A stretch of DNA of 41,187 nucleotides, taken from Azoarcus indigens (lineage in GTDB: Bacteria; Pseudomonadota; Gammaproteobacteria; Burkholderiales; Rhodocyclaceae). The DNA lies in contig NZ_SNVV01000033.1 of NCBI RefSeq assembly GCF_004361735.1, forward strand, positions 1 through 41,187, given 5' to 3'. Positions 15,008-23,310 of this stretch are shown in pieces. Every line of letters begins with the position of its first letter. Positions within the stretch are counted from its first letter, which is position 1. The position numbers and the translations under genes were made by a program. A model generated the notes under the pieces. The model was not told the origin of the DNA, did no database searches, and saw only the letters and a list, made by a program, of their open reading frames with translations.

Positions 15008-17368
15008 ATGAAGAATCGAGTGCTAATCAGCTGTCTGCTTGCCGGCGCGGTATTGCCCACCGCCGCCCTGGCGCAGACCACCGACATCGGCCGCGTCGGT
15101 GCCACCGGAGGCGCCAGCGGCGGCACCGCCGACGAGCTCGACGCCCCCACCGCTACCGGCGTCACCCGCAAGGAAGTGGCCGGCGGCCTGATGGTGGAAG
15201 AAGACGTGCCCAAGGCCAAGAGTTCGGTCACCCGCGACTTCATCCAGAAGCAGCAACCCTCGGCCGACGTGTTCCAGATCATGAAGCTTTCGCCCGGCGC
15301 CAACGCCGCCGCCGGCGACGCCTACGGCCTCAACCAGGGCCTGATCTCGGTGCGCGGCCTGGAAGGCGGCCAGATGGGCTTCAACTTCGAAGGCATGCCG
15401 CTCAACGTCGCCTCCAACTGGTCGGTGTTCCCCGGCCAGTGGATAGACACCGAGAACACCGATGTGGTGACGCTGAACCAGGGCACCGCCGACCTCGCCT
15501 CGCCCAACGTCACCGCCACCGGCGGCGTGGTCGATCTCTTCCTGCACAACCCGGAGAAGGAGCGCGGCGGCCTGGTGGATTTCTCGGTCGGCACCAACAA
15601 CTTCAAGCGCGGCTTCTTCCGCTATGAGACCGGCGAAATGGGCGACAGCGGCATGCGCGCCTTCTTCTCCTACTCCCACGCCGAGGCCGACCACTTCCGC
15701 GGCCCCGGCCGCGACCAGAAGGACCACTTCGCCGCCGCGCTGGTGAAGGACTGGGGCGGCGGCAGCAAGACCAAGCTGGCCATGACCTACACCAAGATGC
15801 TGCGCGACGTGTACAAGAACCCGACGCTGGCGCAGTGGAAGGCCGATGGCCTGCAAGGCGACCAGACCAACTACCTGGACCACTACGACACCAGCACCAC
15901 CGGCACCCGCACCAGCTACTACAAGCAGATGCGCAATCCGTGGGAGAACCTGCTGATCTCCGCGCCCAGCGAGTTCGTGCTGTCGGATGACTTCCGCCTC
16001 AGCGTCACCCCCTACTTCTTCTACGGCTACGGCGCTTCCGGCGGGGCGACGGTGTTCGCCAGCGAAAGCTCGGTGGCCTACGGCAACCAGAGCCAGGCGG
16101 TGGATCTCAACGGCAACGGCACCACCACCGACACCGGCGTGCTGGTGTATGCGCCCATCTTCGAGGACAACAAGCGCTACGGCATCACCGTGAAGGGCGA
16201 CTACACCTGGAACAACCACCAACTGGTCGCCGGCATCTGGTACCAGTACTCCCGCGACGAGCTGTACCGCCCCTACAGCACCATGGACGCCGACGGCACG
16301 CCCAGCGACTACAAGGGCGAATCCCACTACGTGCGCACCGCCGACGGCCACAAGATCTACCAGTGGTACCAGGACACCCGCGACCGCTTCAAGGCGCTGT
16401 TCGTCGGCGACACCATCAGCTTCCTAGACGACGCCCTCAAGCTGGACGTCGGCGTGAAGCGCCTGCTGGTGACCCGCGAGGGCGTGAACAAGGTGCCGAA
16501 CGACGTCGGCGACACCGAAGCCAACCGGGATGCCACCCTGCCCACGCTGGCGGTGCGTTACCAGTTCGGCGCCGGCCACCAGGTCTATGCCAGCGCCGGC
16601 AAGGGCTACCGCGTGCTCGCCGCAGGGGCCTTGTATCCGCGTTACAACGCCAGCTCCGGTGCGCTGGCCACCCGCGCCAACCCGGACCAGCCCTCCGAGG
16701 AATCCACCGCCTTCGAGGTCGGCTACCGCTACCACGGCTCGCTGCTCAACCTCTCCACCTCGCTGTTCAACTACCAGTTCAAGAACCGCCAGATCTCCGC
16801 CTCGGTGTGCGATCCGGCCTGCCTGTCGCAGCCCATTAACGGCGGCAAGCAGCGCGCCACCGGCATCGACTTCGAGATGGGCCTGAAGCCGTGGAACAAC
16901 CTGCGGCCCTACTTCTCCGCCGAGTACATGGACACCGAGATCCTCAGCGACCTGGAGACCGGCGGGAACGTGCTGCCGACCAAGGGCAAGAACGCGGTGC
17001 GCAGCCCGAAATGGCAAGCGGCGGCGGCGGTGGATTACGACACCGGCGTGGAGTTCGCCAACCTGGCGGTGAAGTACGTCGGCTCCCAGTACGCCACCTT
17101 CATGAACGACCAGAAGATTCCCAGCTACACCACGGTGGATGCCACCCTGGGCTACCGCTTCCACAGCGCCGGCTTCCTGAAGCGGCCGGAAGTGCGCCTG
17201 AACCTGCTCAACCTGTTCGACAAGCGCTACCTCTCCGGCGTGTATAGCCCCACCTTCAACGCCAATGCCACCACCAGCGTCGGCGGCGCCACCGTGGGCG
17301 GCACCGCGCCCAGCTACCTGGTGGGCAACAGCTTCACCGCCGTCCTCACCTTCGCCACGGGGTTCTGA
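15008..17368 (+). CDS. TonB-dependent receptor of locus A
   Basis: 786 aa from ATG 15008, with GGAG six bases upstream favouring this over the ATG at 14996. A clear signal peptide (MKNRVLISCLLAGAVLPTAA, cut after ALAQ) is followed by a plug domain: EEDVPKAKSSVTRDFIQKQ, PGANAAAGDAYGLNQGLISV, then NEGTAD/LNQG-type strands. A beta-barrel follows, ending in Phe (TFATGF). A Cys pair (CDPAC) sits in one extracellular loop. There is no STN domain. The gene is followed one base after its stop by ExbB, ExbD and TonB genes, so it has a private energising complex. With a LysR activator and amidohydrolases around it, it more likely imports an organic nutrient than a siderophore, but that is inference. 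Confidence 0.93.
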   Translation: MKNRVLISCLLAGAVLPTAALAQTTDIGRVGATGGASGGTADELDAPTATGVTRKEVAGGLMVEEDVPKAKSSVTRDFIQKQQPSADVFQIMKLSPGANAAAGDAYGLNQGLISVRGLEGGQMGFNFEGMPLNVASNWSVFPGQWIDTENTDVVTLNQGTADLASPNVTATGGVVDLFLHNPEKERGGLVDFSVGTNNFKRGFFRYETGEMGDSGMRAFFSYSHAEADHFRGPGRDQKDHFAAALVKDWGGGSKTKLAMTYTKMLRDVYKNPTLAQWKADGLQGDQTNYLDHYDTSTTGTRTSYYKQMRNPWENLLISAPSEFVLSDDFRLSVTPYFFYGYGASGGATVFASESSVAYGNQSQAVDLNGNGTTTDTGVLVYAPIFEDNKRYGITVKGDYTWNNHQLVAGIWYQYSRDELYRPYSTMDADGTPSDYKGESHYVRTADGHKIYQWYQDTRDRFKALFVGDTISFLDDALKLDVGVKRLLVTREGVNKVPNDVGDTEANRDATLPTLAVRYQFGAGHQVYASAGKGYRVLAAGALYPRYNASSGALATRANPDQPSEESTAFEVGYRYHGSLLNLSTSLFNYQFKNRQISASVCDPACLSQPINGGKQRATGIDFEMGLKPWNNLRPYFSAEYMDTEILSDLETGGNVLPTKGKNAVRSPKWQAAAAVDYDTGVEFANLAVKYVGSQYATFMNDQKIPSYTTVDATLGYRFHSAGFLKRPEVRLNLLNLFDKRYLSGVYSPTFNANATTSVGGATVGGTAPSYLVGNSFTAVLTFATGF

Positions 17369-17369
17369 G

Positions 17370-17972
17370 ATGAGTTTCGCAATCGACCAGGATCTGCTGC
17401 ACGCCATCACCATAGACTTGCTCTATGTGTGCGTGGCCATCCTCACCTTCGTCATCATCGAGCGCCTGTTCTACTACGGCTACCTCGGCAGCAGCCGGCG
17501 CAGGATCGCCCGCGCCATCGAGGCGGCGGTGGCGAAGGATGCCTCCCGCCCGCTGCCGGAGCTGCCCGCCGGCAAGGACGTGCTGACGCGCTCGATGGAG
17601 GAATACGTCGCCGCCCAGCGCGGCGGCGAGGTGCCGCGCAGCCGTATCGAGGATCTGTCGGCGGCGCTCTTCCTGCGCGTGGATGGCGGCATCAACCGTG
17701 GGCTGTGGATCCTGGACACCATCGTCACCGCCGCGCCGCTGCTGGGCCTGCTCGGCACCATCCTCGGCATCATGGACACCTTCAACGCCCTCGCCGCCGG
17801 CGGGGTGTCCGATCCGGGCGCGGTCAGCCGCGGCATCGGCTCGGCGCTGTTCGCCACCGCCATCGGCATCGGCACCGCGGTGTATGGCCTCATCGGCCAC
17901 AACATCCTGCACCGCATCGGCGAATGCATCACCGAGGACTTCAAGGGCTTCCTGCTCGAAACCACGGCATGA
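17370..17972 (+). CDS. ExbB-type proton channel subunit (MotA/TolQ/ExbB family)
   Basis: 200 aa. A first helix near the N-terminus (LLYVCVAILTFVIIERLFYY) is followed by a long cytoplasmic loop and then two helices (TAAPLLGLLGTILGIMDTF and ALFATAIGIGTAVYGLIGH). The GLLGT.LG.M..F motif is diagnostic for the family. The protein forms the proton-conducting ring of the inner-membrane motor that powers TonB. Its ATG lies one base after the receptor stop, showing tight coupling to that receptor. It is followed by 72 bp with two hairpins before the ExbD gene. Confidence 0.93.
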   Translation: MSFAIDQDLLHAITIDLLYVCVAILTFVIIERLFYYGYLGSSRRRIARAIEAAVAKDASRPLPELPAGKDVLTRSMEEYVAAQRGGEVPRSRIEDLSAALFLRVDGGINRGLWILDTIVTAAPLLGLLGTILGIMDTFNALAAGGVSDPGAVSRGIGSALFATAIGIGTAVYGLIGHNILHRIGECITEDFKGFLLETTA

Positions 17973-17984
17973 CGAGCGCGTGAC

Positions 17985-18033
17985 CGGCGGCGGGCAGCCG
18001 ACGCCGCCGGGCGCGTTCCGCGCAATACGGAAC
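17985..18033 (+). promoter_or_regulatory. two perfect hairpins between exbB- and exbD-like genes
   Basis: CGGCGGCG (17985-17992) pairs with CGCCGCCG (18002-18009), and GTTCCG (18015-18020) pairs with CGGAAC (18028-18033). No T-run follows, so they are not ordinary terminators. They could stabilise or process the mRNA and set the ExbB:ExbD ratio. Confidence 0.4.
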
Positions 18034-18044
18034 GGGACACCAGC

Positions 18045-18452
18045 ATGAGAGTCTTTCCCCAACGCAAGCAGCGTCAGGCGCGCATCGAGATCATCCCGAT
18101 GATAGACGTGATGATGTTCCTGCTCGCCTTCTTCGTCCTCATCAGCACCAATGTGCTGCCGGCGCTTGGCCTCAAGGTCGACCTGCCGCAGTCGGCGCAG
18201 ACCGAGCGCATCAAGGAACCCAAGCGCCTCACCCTCACCATCGACGCCGAGGGCCACTACTACCTGGAAGGCGAGGCCATCGAGGCCGGCGCGCTGGTGG
18301 GCAGGCTGCGCGGCATGGCGGCCAGCGACGACAAGCCGGCGGTGATCATCGCCGGCGACGGCGGCGCCAACCTGCAGAAGCTGGTGGATGCGCTCGACCT
18401 GCTCAAGGAAGCCGGCATTCCGGCGGCATCCATCATCGCCAAGGCCAAGTGA
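18045..18452 (+). CDS. ExbD/TolR-type biopolymer transport protein
   Basis: 135 aa. The short cytoplasmic N-terminus and single helix carry the family signature IIPMIDVMMFLLAFFVL, with the proton-relay Asp at position 21. A periplasmic domain follows (LKVDLPQS, then LTLTIDAEGHYYLEGEAI and a C-terminal LVDALDLLKEAGI). It works with the ExbB-type protein as stator and proton path for TonB. The stop overlaps the start of the TonB gene by GTGA. Confidence 0.94.
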   Translation: MRVFPQRKQRQARIEIIPMIDVMMFLLAFFVLISTNVLPALGLKVDLPQSAQTERIKEPKRLTLTIDAEGHYYLEGEAIEAGALVGRLRGMAASDDKPAVIIAGDGGANLQKLVDALDLLKEAGIPAASIIAKAK

Positions 18453-19147
18453 GCATGGCGCGCGACCCGATGGAACGCTACTTCAACGGCGCGGCGCTGC
18501 TGCTCACCGCTGGCGCCACCGCGGCGCTGCTGGCGTTGCCGCCGGTAACGCGCGCGGTGACACCGCCGCCGCCGGAGGAGGCCAGCATCACGGTGGCGCT
18601 GGAAGAACCGCCGCCGGCACCCGAGCCGCCGCCGCCCCCACCGCCCAAGCCCCCGGAGCCGAAACCGCTGCCGCCCAAGCCGACCCCGAAACCGCCGCCG
18701 CCCAAGGCGCCGCCGCCGCCCGTTGCGCTGCCGGAGCCGGCGATTCCGGTGCCGCCGCAGCCGGCACCGCCGCCTCCGCCACCGCAGCCGGTGCAGCCGC
18801 CGCCCCAGCCGCAGGCCGCGCCGCAGCCGCCCCGGCCCAGCACCGCCAGCCTGGAGGCCGGCTACGTTGCCCGCCTGCGCGGCTACATCCGCGGCATCAC
18901 CGAGTACCCGACCTCCGGGGAAGCCCGCCGGCAGCGGCCGGAAGGCGCGGTGGTGGTGCGCTTCACCCTGGACCGCGCCGGCAAGCTGGTCGACGCCGAG
19001 GTGGAAAAGGGCTCCAACTCCCGCATCCTGGACAAGCAGGCGCTCGCCATCGTGCGCGGCGGCAGCTACCCGGCGATGCCGGCGGAGCTGTGGGCGGGCG
19101 AGGGTAAGCATGAATTCACCGTCACCGTGGAGTTCGTGCTGCCATGA
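18449..19147 (+). CDS. TonB-type energy transducer
   Basis: 232 aa if started at GTG 18449, which overlaps the ExbD stop; an ATG two codons later (18455) is an alternative. One N-terminal helix (ALLLTAGATAALLALPP) anchors it. A very Pro-rich spacer (about residues 38-130, with PPKPPEPKPLPPKP-type runs) spans the periplasm. The C-terminal TonB domain (from ~YVARLRGYIRGITEYPTSGE, then GAVVVRFTLDRAGKLVDAEV) ends in EFVLP. It transfers motor energy to the receptor encoded at 15008. Its stop overlaps the next start by ATGA, so the transport and enzyme genes are translated as one unit. Confidence 0.94.
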   Translation: MSMARDPMERYFNGAALLLTAGATAALLALPPVTRAVTPPPPEEASITVALEEPPPAPEPPPPPPPKPPEPKPLPPKPTPKPPPPKAPPPPVALPEPAIPVPPQPAPPPPPPQPVQPPPQPQAAPQPPRPSTASLEAGYVARLRGYIRGITEYPTSGEARRQRPEGAVVVRFTLDRAGKLVDAEVEKGSNSRILDKQALAIVRGGSYPAMPAELWAGEGKHEFTVTVEFVLP

Positions 19148-20103
19148 TCCCCGGCGATTCCTTCATGCGCGGGCCGCTGCCGCCCGCCGCCGGCATGGAC
19201 GACCCGGCGGCACTGCGCCGCGCCATCCGCAAGGGCGAGTTCCGCGGCTTCACCAACCTGGTGGCGCGCAACCATGTGCAGGCCAACCTGATGATCCTGC
19301 CGGCCGAACATGCGGACGCCTTCGAGGCCTACTGCCGGCGCAACGCCGCCGCGCTGCCGCTGCTGGCGCGCAGCCGGCCGGGCGAGGTCGGCATGCCGCA
19401 GCTGGCGGCCGACCTCGACCTGCGCCGCGATGTCGGCGGCTACATGGTGTTCCGCGAGGGCAAGCTGGTGGCCACGCCGGCCGACATCCGCGAGCTGTGG
19501 CGCGAGGACTTCGTCGCCTTCGCCATCGGCTGCTCCTTCTCCTTCGAACGGGTGCTGCAGGTGGAGGGCGTGCGCCTGCGGCACCTGGACGAGGGCAACG
19601 TGTCGGCGATGTATGTGACCGACATCGAGACCGTGCCGGCCGGCCGCTTCGGCGGTCCGCTGGTGGTGTCCATGCGGGCGCTCACCGCCGCCGACGCCAT
19701 CCGCGCCACCATCGTTTCGGCGCGCCACCCGCAGTTCCACGGCGCGCCCATCCACCTCGGCATGCCGCAGGCCATCGGCATCGATGACCTCGCCCGGCCC
19801 TACGGCGGCCACGGCCTCACCTCGCTGCGGGCGGACGAGCTGCCGGTGTTCTGGCCCTGCGGCGCAACCGCCCAGCTCGCCGCGCTGCGGGCGGCGCTGC
19901 CGCTGTGCATCACCCATTACAAGGCTCACATGCTGGTCACCGACCTGCCCATCGCCGACGTCGTCGGCGCGCCGGCGGGCTGGGGGCCGGGCCATGCGCA
20001 AGAGCCGCCTTCAAGCTCTTTCATCCACACCTCCGCACACAACACCGACACACCGGCGGCCGCGCCAGCCACGGCGCCGCGCCCCGGCGGGCAACAGGAG
20101 TAA
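19144..20103 (+). CDS. DUF1445 / putative hydro-lyase (D-glutamate cyclase-like) family protein
   Basis: 319 aa. The family N-terminus is clear (LRRAIRKGEFRGFTNLVA, then HVQANLMILP), as is the core (DIRELWREDFVAFAIGCSFSFE) and the end of the domain (LCITHYKAHMLVTDL). Members are annotated as putative hydro-lyases; mammalian relatives convert D-glutamate to 5-oxoproline. Here a C-terminal tail of ~45 low-complexity residues (Pro/Ala/Thr) exceeds the usual length. Start ATG overlaps the TonB stop. In this context a role in removing water from, or closing, an amide-containing intermediate is possible but unproven. Confidence 0.8.
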   Translation: MIPGDSFMRGPLPPAAGMDDPAALRRAIRKGEFRGFTNLVARNHVQANLMILPAEHADAFEAYCRRNAAALPLLARSRPGEVGMPQLAADLDLRRDVGGYMVFREGKLVATPADIRELWREDFVAFAIGCSFSFERVLQVEGVRLRHLDEGNVSAMYVTDIETVPAGRFGGPLVVSMRALTAADAIRATIVSARHPQFHGAPIHLGMPQAIGIDDLARPYGGHGLTSLRADELPVFWPCGATAQLAALRAALPLCITHYKAHMLVTDLPIADVVGAPAGWGPGHAQEPPSSSFIHTSAHNTDTPAAAPATAPRPGGQQE

Positions 20104-20107
20104 TCCC

Positions 20108-20974
20108 ATGGACATGAACAGTCTGCTGCAGCAATACCAGAGGGACGGCTATGTGGTCGTGCCCAACCTGCTGAGCGCCGGGGAGCTGCAGACCCTGCGC
20201 GCCATCACCGACGAGGTGAGCGCCAGCGCCATCGGCAAGAGCGAGGACGACAGCGTGTTCGACTTCGAAGACGGCTCCACGCCGGAAGCGCCGCAGATCC
20301 AGCGCATCAAGAAGCCGCACCGTGTGCATCCCTACTTCTTCGACCTCGCCCGCCACCCCGGCATCCTCGGCTTCATCCAGGCGGTGTGCGGGCAGGGCGT
20401 GCGCCTGTCCCACTCCAAGATGAACATGAAGGCGGCGCGCGTCGGCTCGCCGCTGGAGTGGCACCAGGACTGGGCCTTCGCCCCGCACACCAATATGTCG
20501 ACCTGCGTGGCCTCGGTGCTGCTGGACGACGTGAGCCTGGAGAACGGCGCCATGCAGGTGCTGCCGGGCAGCCACCTCGGCCCGTTGCTGGAGCACCACA
20601 ACGAGCGCAACAACTTCGTCGGCGCGGTGGACGTGGTGCGCGACGGCCTGGACCTGTCGCAGGCGCAGGCCCTCACCGGCCCGGCGGGCACGGTCTCCTT
20701 CCACCACCCGATGACCCTCCACGGCTCCGGCGCCAACCGCTCCGGCAAGCCGCGCCGCATCCTGTTCCTGGAATACGCCGCCTCGGATGCCTTCCCGCTG
20801 TTCTATCAAGTGGATTGGGCGGAATACAACAGCCGCATCGTCGCCGGGCCGGAGACCAGCGCCGCGCGCTGCGAGCCCAACCCCATCAAGCTGCCCTTCC
20901 CGGCCGAGGCCGGCATCTCGATCTACAAGAGCCAGGCGCAGGTCAGTTCCCGTTACTTCGAAAAGGTGGCCTGA
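20108..20974 (+). CDS. phytanoyl-CoA dioxygenase (PhyH)-family oxygenase
   Basis: 288 aa, with AGGAG eight bases before ATG 20108. It has the non-haem iron triad of Fe(II)/2-oxoglutarate dioxygenases: H119 and D121 in EWHQDWAF, and H205 in TLHGSGANRS with the 2-oxoglutarate-binding Arg at 211. The central VLLDDVSLENGAMQVLPGSH segment is typical of PhyH proteins. Such enzymes hydroxylate unactivated carbons. Placed between a hydro-lyase-like gene and an SDR, it could introduce a hydroxyl that the SDR then oxidises. No CoA-ligase is nearby, so the substrate need not be a CoA ester. Confidence 0.9.
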   Translation: MDMNSLLQQYQRDGYVVVPNLLSAGELQTLRAITDEVSASAIGKSEDDSVFDFEDGSTPEAPQIQRIKKPHRVHPYFFDLARHPGILGFIQAVCGQGVRLSHSKMNMKAARVGSPLEWHQDWAFAPHTNMSTCVASVLLDDVSLENGAMQVLPGSHLGPLLEHHNERNNFVGAVDVVRDGLDLSQAQALTGPAGTVSFHHPMTLHGSGANRSGKPRRILFLEYAASDAFPLFYQVDWAEYNSRIVAGPETSAARCEPNPIKLPFPAEAGISIYKSQAQVSSRYFEKVA

Positions 20975-20975
20975 A

Positions 20976-21788
20976 ATGGATGACATCGTATTCGGCGGCA
21001 TGAACGGCGGCGGCCAGATCGCCCTGGTGACCGGCGCCAGCAGCGGCACCGGCGCCGACCTGGCGCTGGCGCTGGCGGTGGATGGCTACCACGTCGCCCT
21101 GCTGGGCCGCCGCGCCGAGGCGCTGAAGGAGGTGGCCGAGCGGGTGAAGCAGCTCGGCAGCGCCGCCTGCACCCTGGTGTGCGACCTGCAGGACGAGGAA
21201 GCGGTGGCCGCCAGCATGAAGACCTTCCTGAAGTGGTCCGGCGACCGCATCGACCTGCTGGTCAATGTCGCCGGCATTCCCGGCCCGGTCGGCGTGCCGG
21301 TGGGCGAGCTGGCGGTGACCGACTTCGACGCGGTGATGGCGACCAATCTGCGCGGCCCCTTCCTCACCATGAGCCACCTGCTGCCGGTGATGTGCAAGCT
21401 GGGCCGCGGCCGCGTCATCAACATCGGCGGCAACCACGGCATGCGCGGCCGCGCCGGCCGCTCCAGCTACTCCGCCTCCAAGTGGGCGCTGCGCGGCCTC
21501 ACCCGCAGCGCCGCGCTGGAAGTGGGGCGCTACGGCGTCACCGTGAACTACATCGCCCCCGGCCCGATCGCGGTGGACCGCATGCGCGCCGGCTGGGAAA
21601 AGCGCGCCGAGGACGAAGGCGTGGATGTGCAGACCTCGATAGACCGCTACATCACCGAGATGGGCGCGGTGCTGCGCCGCCCCAGCGAAACCGCGGACGT
21701 GGTGGAGATGGTGCGCTTCCTCGCCGGCGACGGCGGCCGCAACATCACCGGCCAGGAGCTGGTGGTCGATGGCGGGGTGATCGTATGA
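20976..21788 (+). CDS. short-chain dehydrogenase/reductase (SDR 2)
   Basis: 270 aa, beginning one base after the dioxygenase stop. The cofactor motif TGASSGTG, LLVNVAGIPG, and the active site SYSASKWALRG are present. The classical Ser, 13 residues before Tyr, is Gly (INIGGNHG), as in SDR 1. The stretch GMRGRAGR is identical in SDR 1 and SDR 2, so these are close paralogues by duplication. The C-terminus ITGQELVVDGGVIV is standard. Likely oxidises an alcohol made by the upstream dioxygenase, by inference from order. Confidence 0.92.
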   Translation: MDDIVFGGMNGGGQIALVTGASSGTGADLALALAVDGYHVALLGRRAEALKEVAERVKQLGSAACTLVCDLQDEEAVAASMKTFLKWSGDRIDLLVNVAGIPGPVGVPVGELAVTDFDAVMATNLRGPFLTMSHLLPVMCKLGRGRVINIGGNHGMRGRAGRSSYSASKWALRGLTRSAALEVGRYGVTVNYIAPGPIAVDRMRAGWEKRAEDEGVDVQTSIDRYITEMGAVLRRPSETADVVEMVRFLAGDGGRNITGQELVVDGGVIV

Positions 21789-21819
21789 CGGCGGCCGTGA
21801 ATGTGAGGGAGGCGCGCGC

Positions 21820-23310
21820 ATGGCAACGGTAGATCTGGTCATCCGCGGCGGCCTGGTGGTGTCGCCGGAGCGCGTGGTGGCGGCCTCGGTGGCGATAGAC
21901 GGCGGCCAGATCGTCGCCGTCGGCCATGACGACCTGATGCCCGCCGGGCGCGAGGAATTCCGCGCCGACGGCCTGCACCTGCTGCCCGGCGCCATCGACA
22001 GCCACGTCCATTTCCGCGACCCCGGCTATCCGCACAAGGAAACCTGGAAGACCGGCTCGGCCGCGGCGGCCTGCGGTGGCGTCACCACGGTGTTCGACAT
22101 GCCCAACACCAAGCCGGCCACCGGCACCGTGGAAGCGCTGCGGATGAAGCTGAAGGCGGCGGAAGCCTCCTACGTGGATTTCGGCATCCATGCGCTGCTG
22201 GGCGACGACACCGTGCAGCGGCTGGAAGAACTTATCGAGCACGGCGCCACCAGCTTCAAGGCCTTCGTCGGCAACACCTTCGGCAACCTGCCGGCGCCCA
22301 CCGACGGCGCCCTGCTGGAAGCCTTCGAAATCCTCGCGCCGCTGGGCTACCGCACCGTGGTGCATGCGGAGAACTCCTCCATCATGGCCCGCCGCGGCCA
22401 GCGCATGCAGGAGGCCGGCCGCCACGACGCGCTCGCCCACTTGGCGGCGCGGCCGGAGGTGTGCGAGATCGAGGCGGTGAGCCGCATCATCCACTTCGCC
22501 GAATGGACCGGCGCGCGGGTGCACATCGCCCACAAGAGCTCGGCCGACGCCCTGTGGCTGGTGCGCGAGGCCAAGCGCCGCGGCGTGGACATCACGGTGG
22601 AAACCTGTCCGCAATACCTGCTGCTCAACACCGACGACATGCTGCGCCTGGGCGGCGTGCTGCGGCTGAACCCGCCCATCCGCGAGCCGCGCCACAACCA
22701 GCCGCTGTGGGAGGCGCTGCTGGACGGCACGGTGGACATGATCGCCACCGACCACGCCCCGCACGCGCCGGAAGAGAAAACCGGCGCCGACATCTGGAGC
22801 TGCGACTGCGGCTTCCCCGGCGTGGAAACGCAGATGACGCTGATGCTCTCCGAAGTGAACAAGGGCCGCGCCAGCATCATGGACTACGTGCGCTGGAGCG
22901 CGGTGGCGCCGGCCAAGGCCTGGGGCCTGTACGGGCGCAAGGGCACCATCGAGGTCGGCGCGGATGCGGATATCGCCCTGGTCGACCTCGGCCGCTGCGG
23001 CGTGCTCTCCAACCGCCAACTGCACACCGTCGCCAAGCTGTCGCCGTGGAACGGCCGGCCGGTGCAGGGCATGCCCGTGCATACCCTGGTGCGCGGCCGC
23101 TTCGTCATGCGCGAAGGCAAGCTGGTGGAAGACGCCGCCGGCTGGGGCCGCTCCATCAAGCCGGTGCAGCAGATGCCGGCGCCGCAGCCGCGCAACACCG
23201 ACAAGGCCACAAGCGCGATACTCGCCACCCCGCCGGGCATCCCGGCGGACGCCACCCCGGCGGAGGTCGTCGCGCTCTACGCGCAGCAGAAGGAGGAAGG
23301 ATGGGGTTGA
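21820..23310 (+). CDS. dihydroorotase/allantoinase-like cyclic amidohydrolase
   Basis: 496 aa. The metal site is complete: H62 and H64 (SHVHFRDPG), carboxylated Lys147 (TSFKAFVG), H182 (VVHAEN), H238 (HIAHKSS) and Asp311 (ATDHAPH). FDMPNT and CPQYLLLNTDDM are typical of allantoinases and dihydroorotases, which open cyclic ureides or imides. The last ~60 residues (after about 435) form an extra Pro/Ala-rich tail ending EEGWG. The start at 21820 was chosen for GAGGGAGG about 12 bases upstream and the standard VDLVIRGG N-terminus. The gene overlaps the next by 10 bp. It is not a housekeeping pyrC by context. Confidence 0.9.
   Translation: MATVDLVIRGGLVVSPERVVAASVAIDGGQIVAVGHDDLMPAGREEFRADGLHLLPGAIDSHVHFRDPGYPHKETWKTGSAAAACGGVTTVFDMPNTKPATGTVEALRMKLKAAEASYVDFGIHALLGDDTVQRLEELIEHGATSFKAFVGNTFGNLPAPTDGALLEAFEILAPLGYRTVVHAENSSIMARRGQRMQEAGRHDALAHLAARPEVCEIEAVSRIIHFAEWTGARVHIAHKSSADALWLVREAKRRGVDITVETCPQYLLLNTDDMLRLGGVLRLNPPIREPRHNQPLWEALLDGTVDMIATDHAPHAPEEKTGADIWSCDCGFPGVETQMTLMLSEVNKGRASIMDYVRWSAVAPAKAWGLYGRKGTIEVGADADIALVDLGRCGVLSNRQLHTVAKLSPWNGRPVQGMPVHTLVRGRFVMREGKLVEDAAGWGRSIKPVQQMPAPQPRNTDKATSAILATPPGIPADATPAEVVALYAQQKEEGWG

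Noticed and set aside
21820-23310. Housekeeping dihydroorotase PyrC
   Set aside because: Context is catabolic, length exceeds PyrC with an extra C-terminal tail, and no other pyrimidine biosynthesis gene is present.
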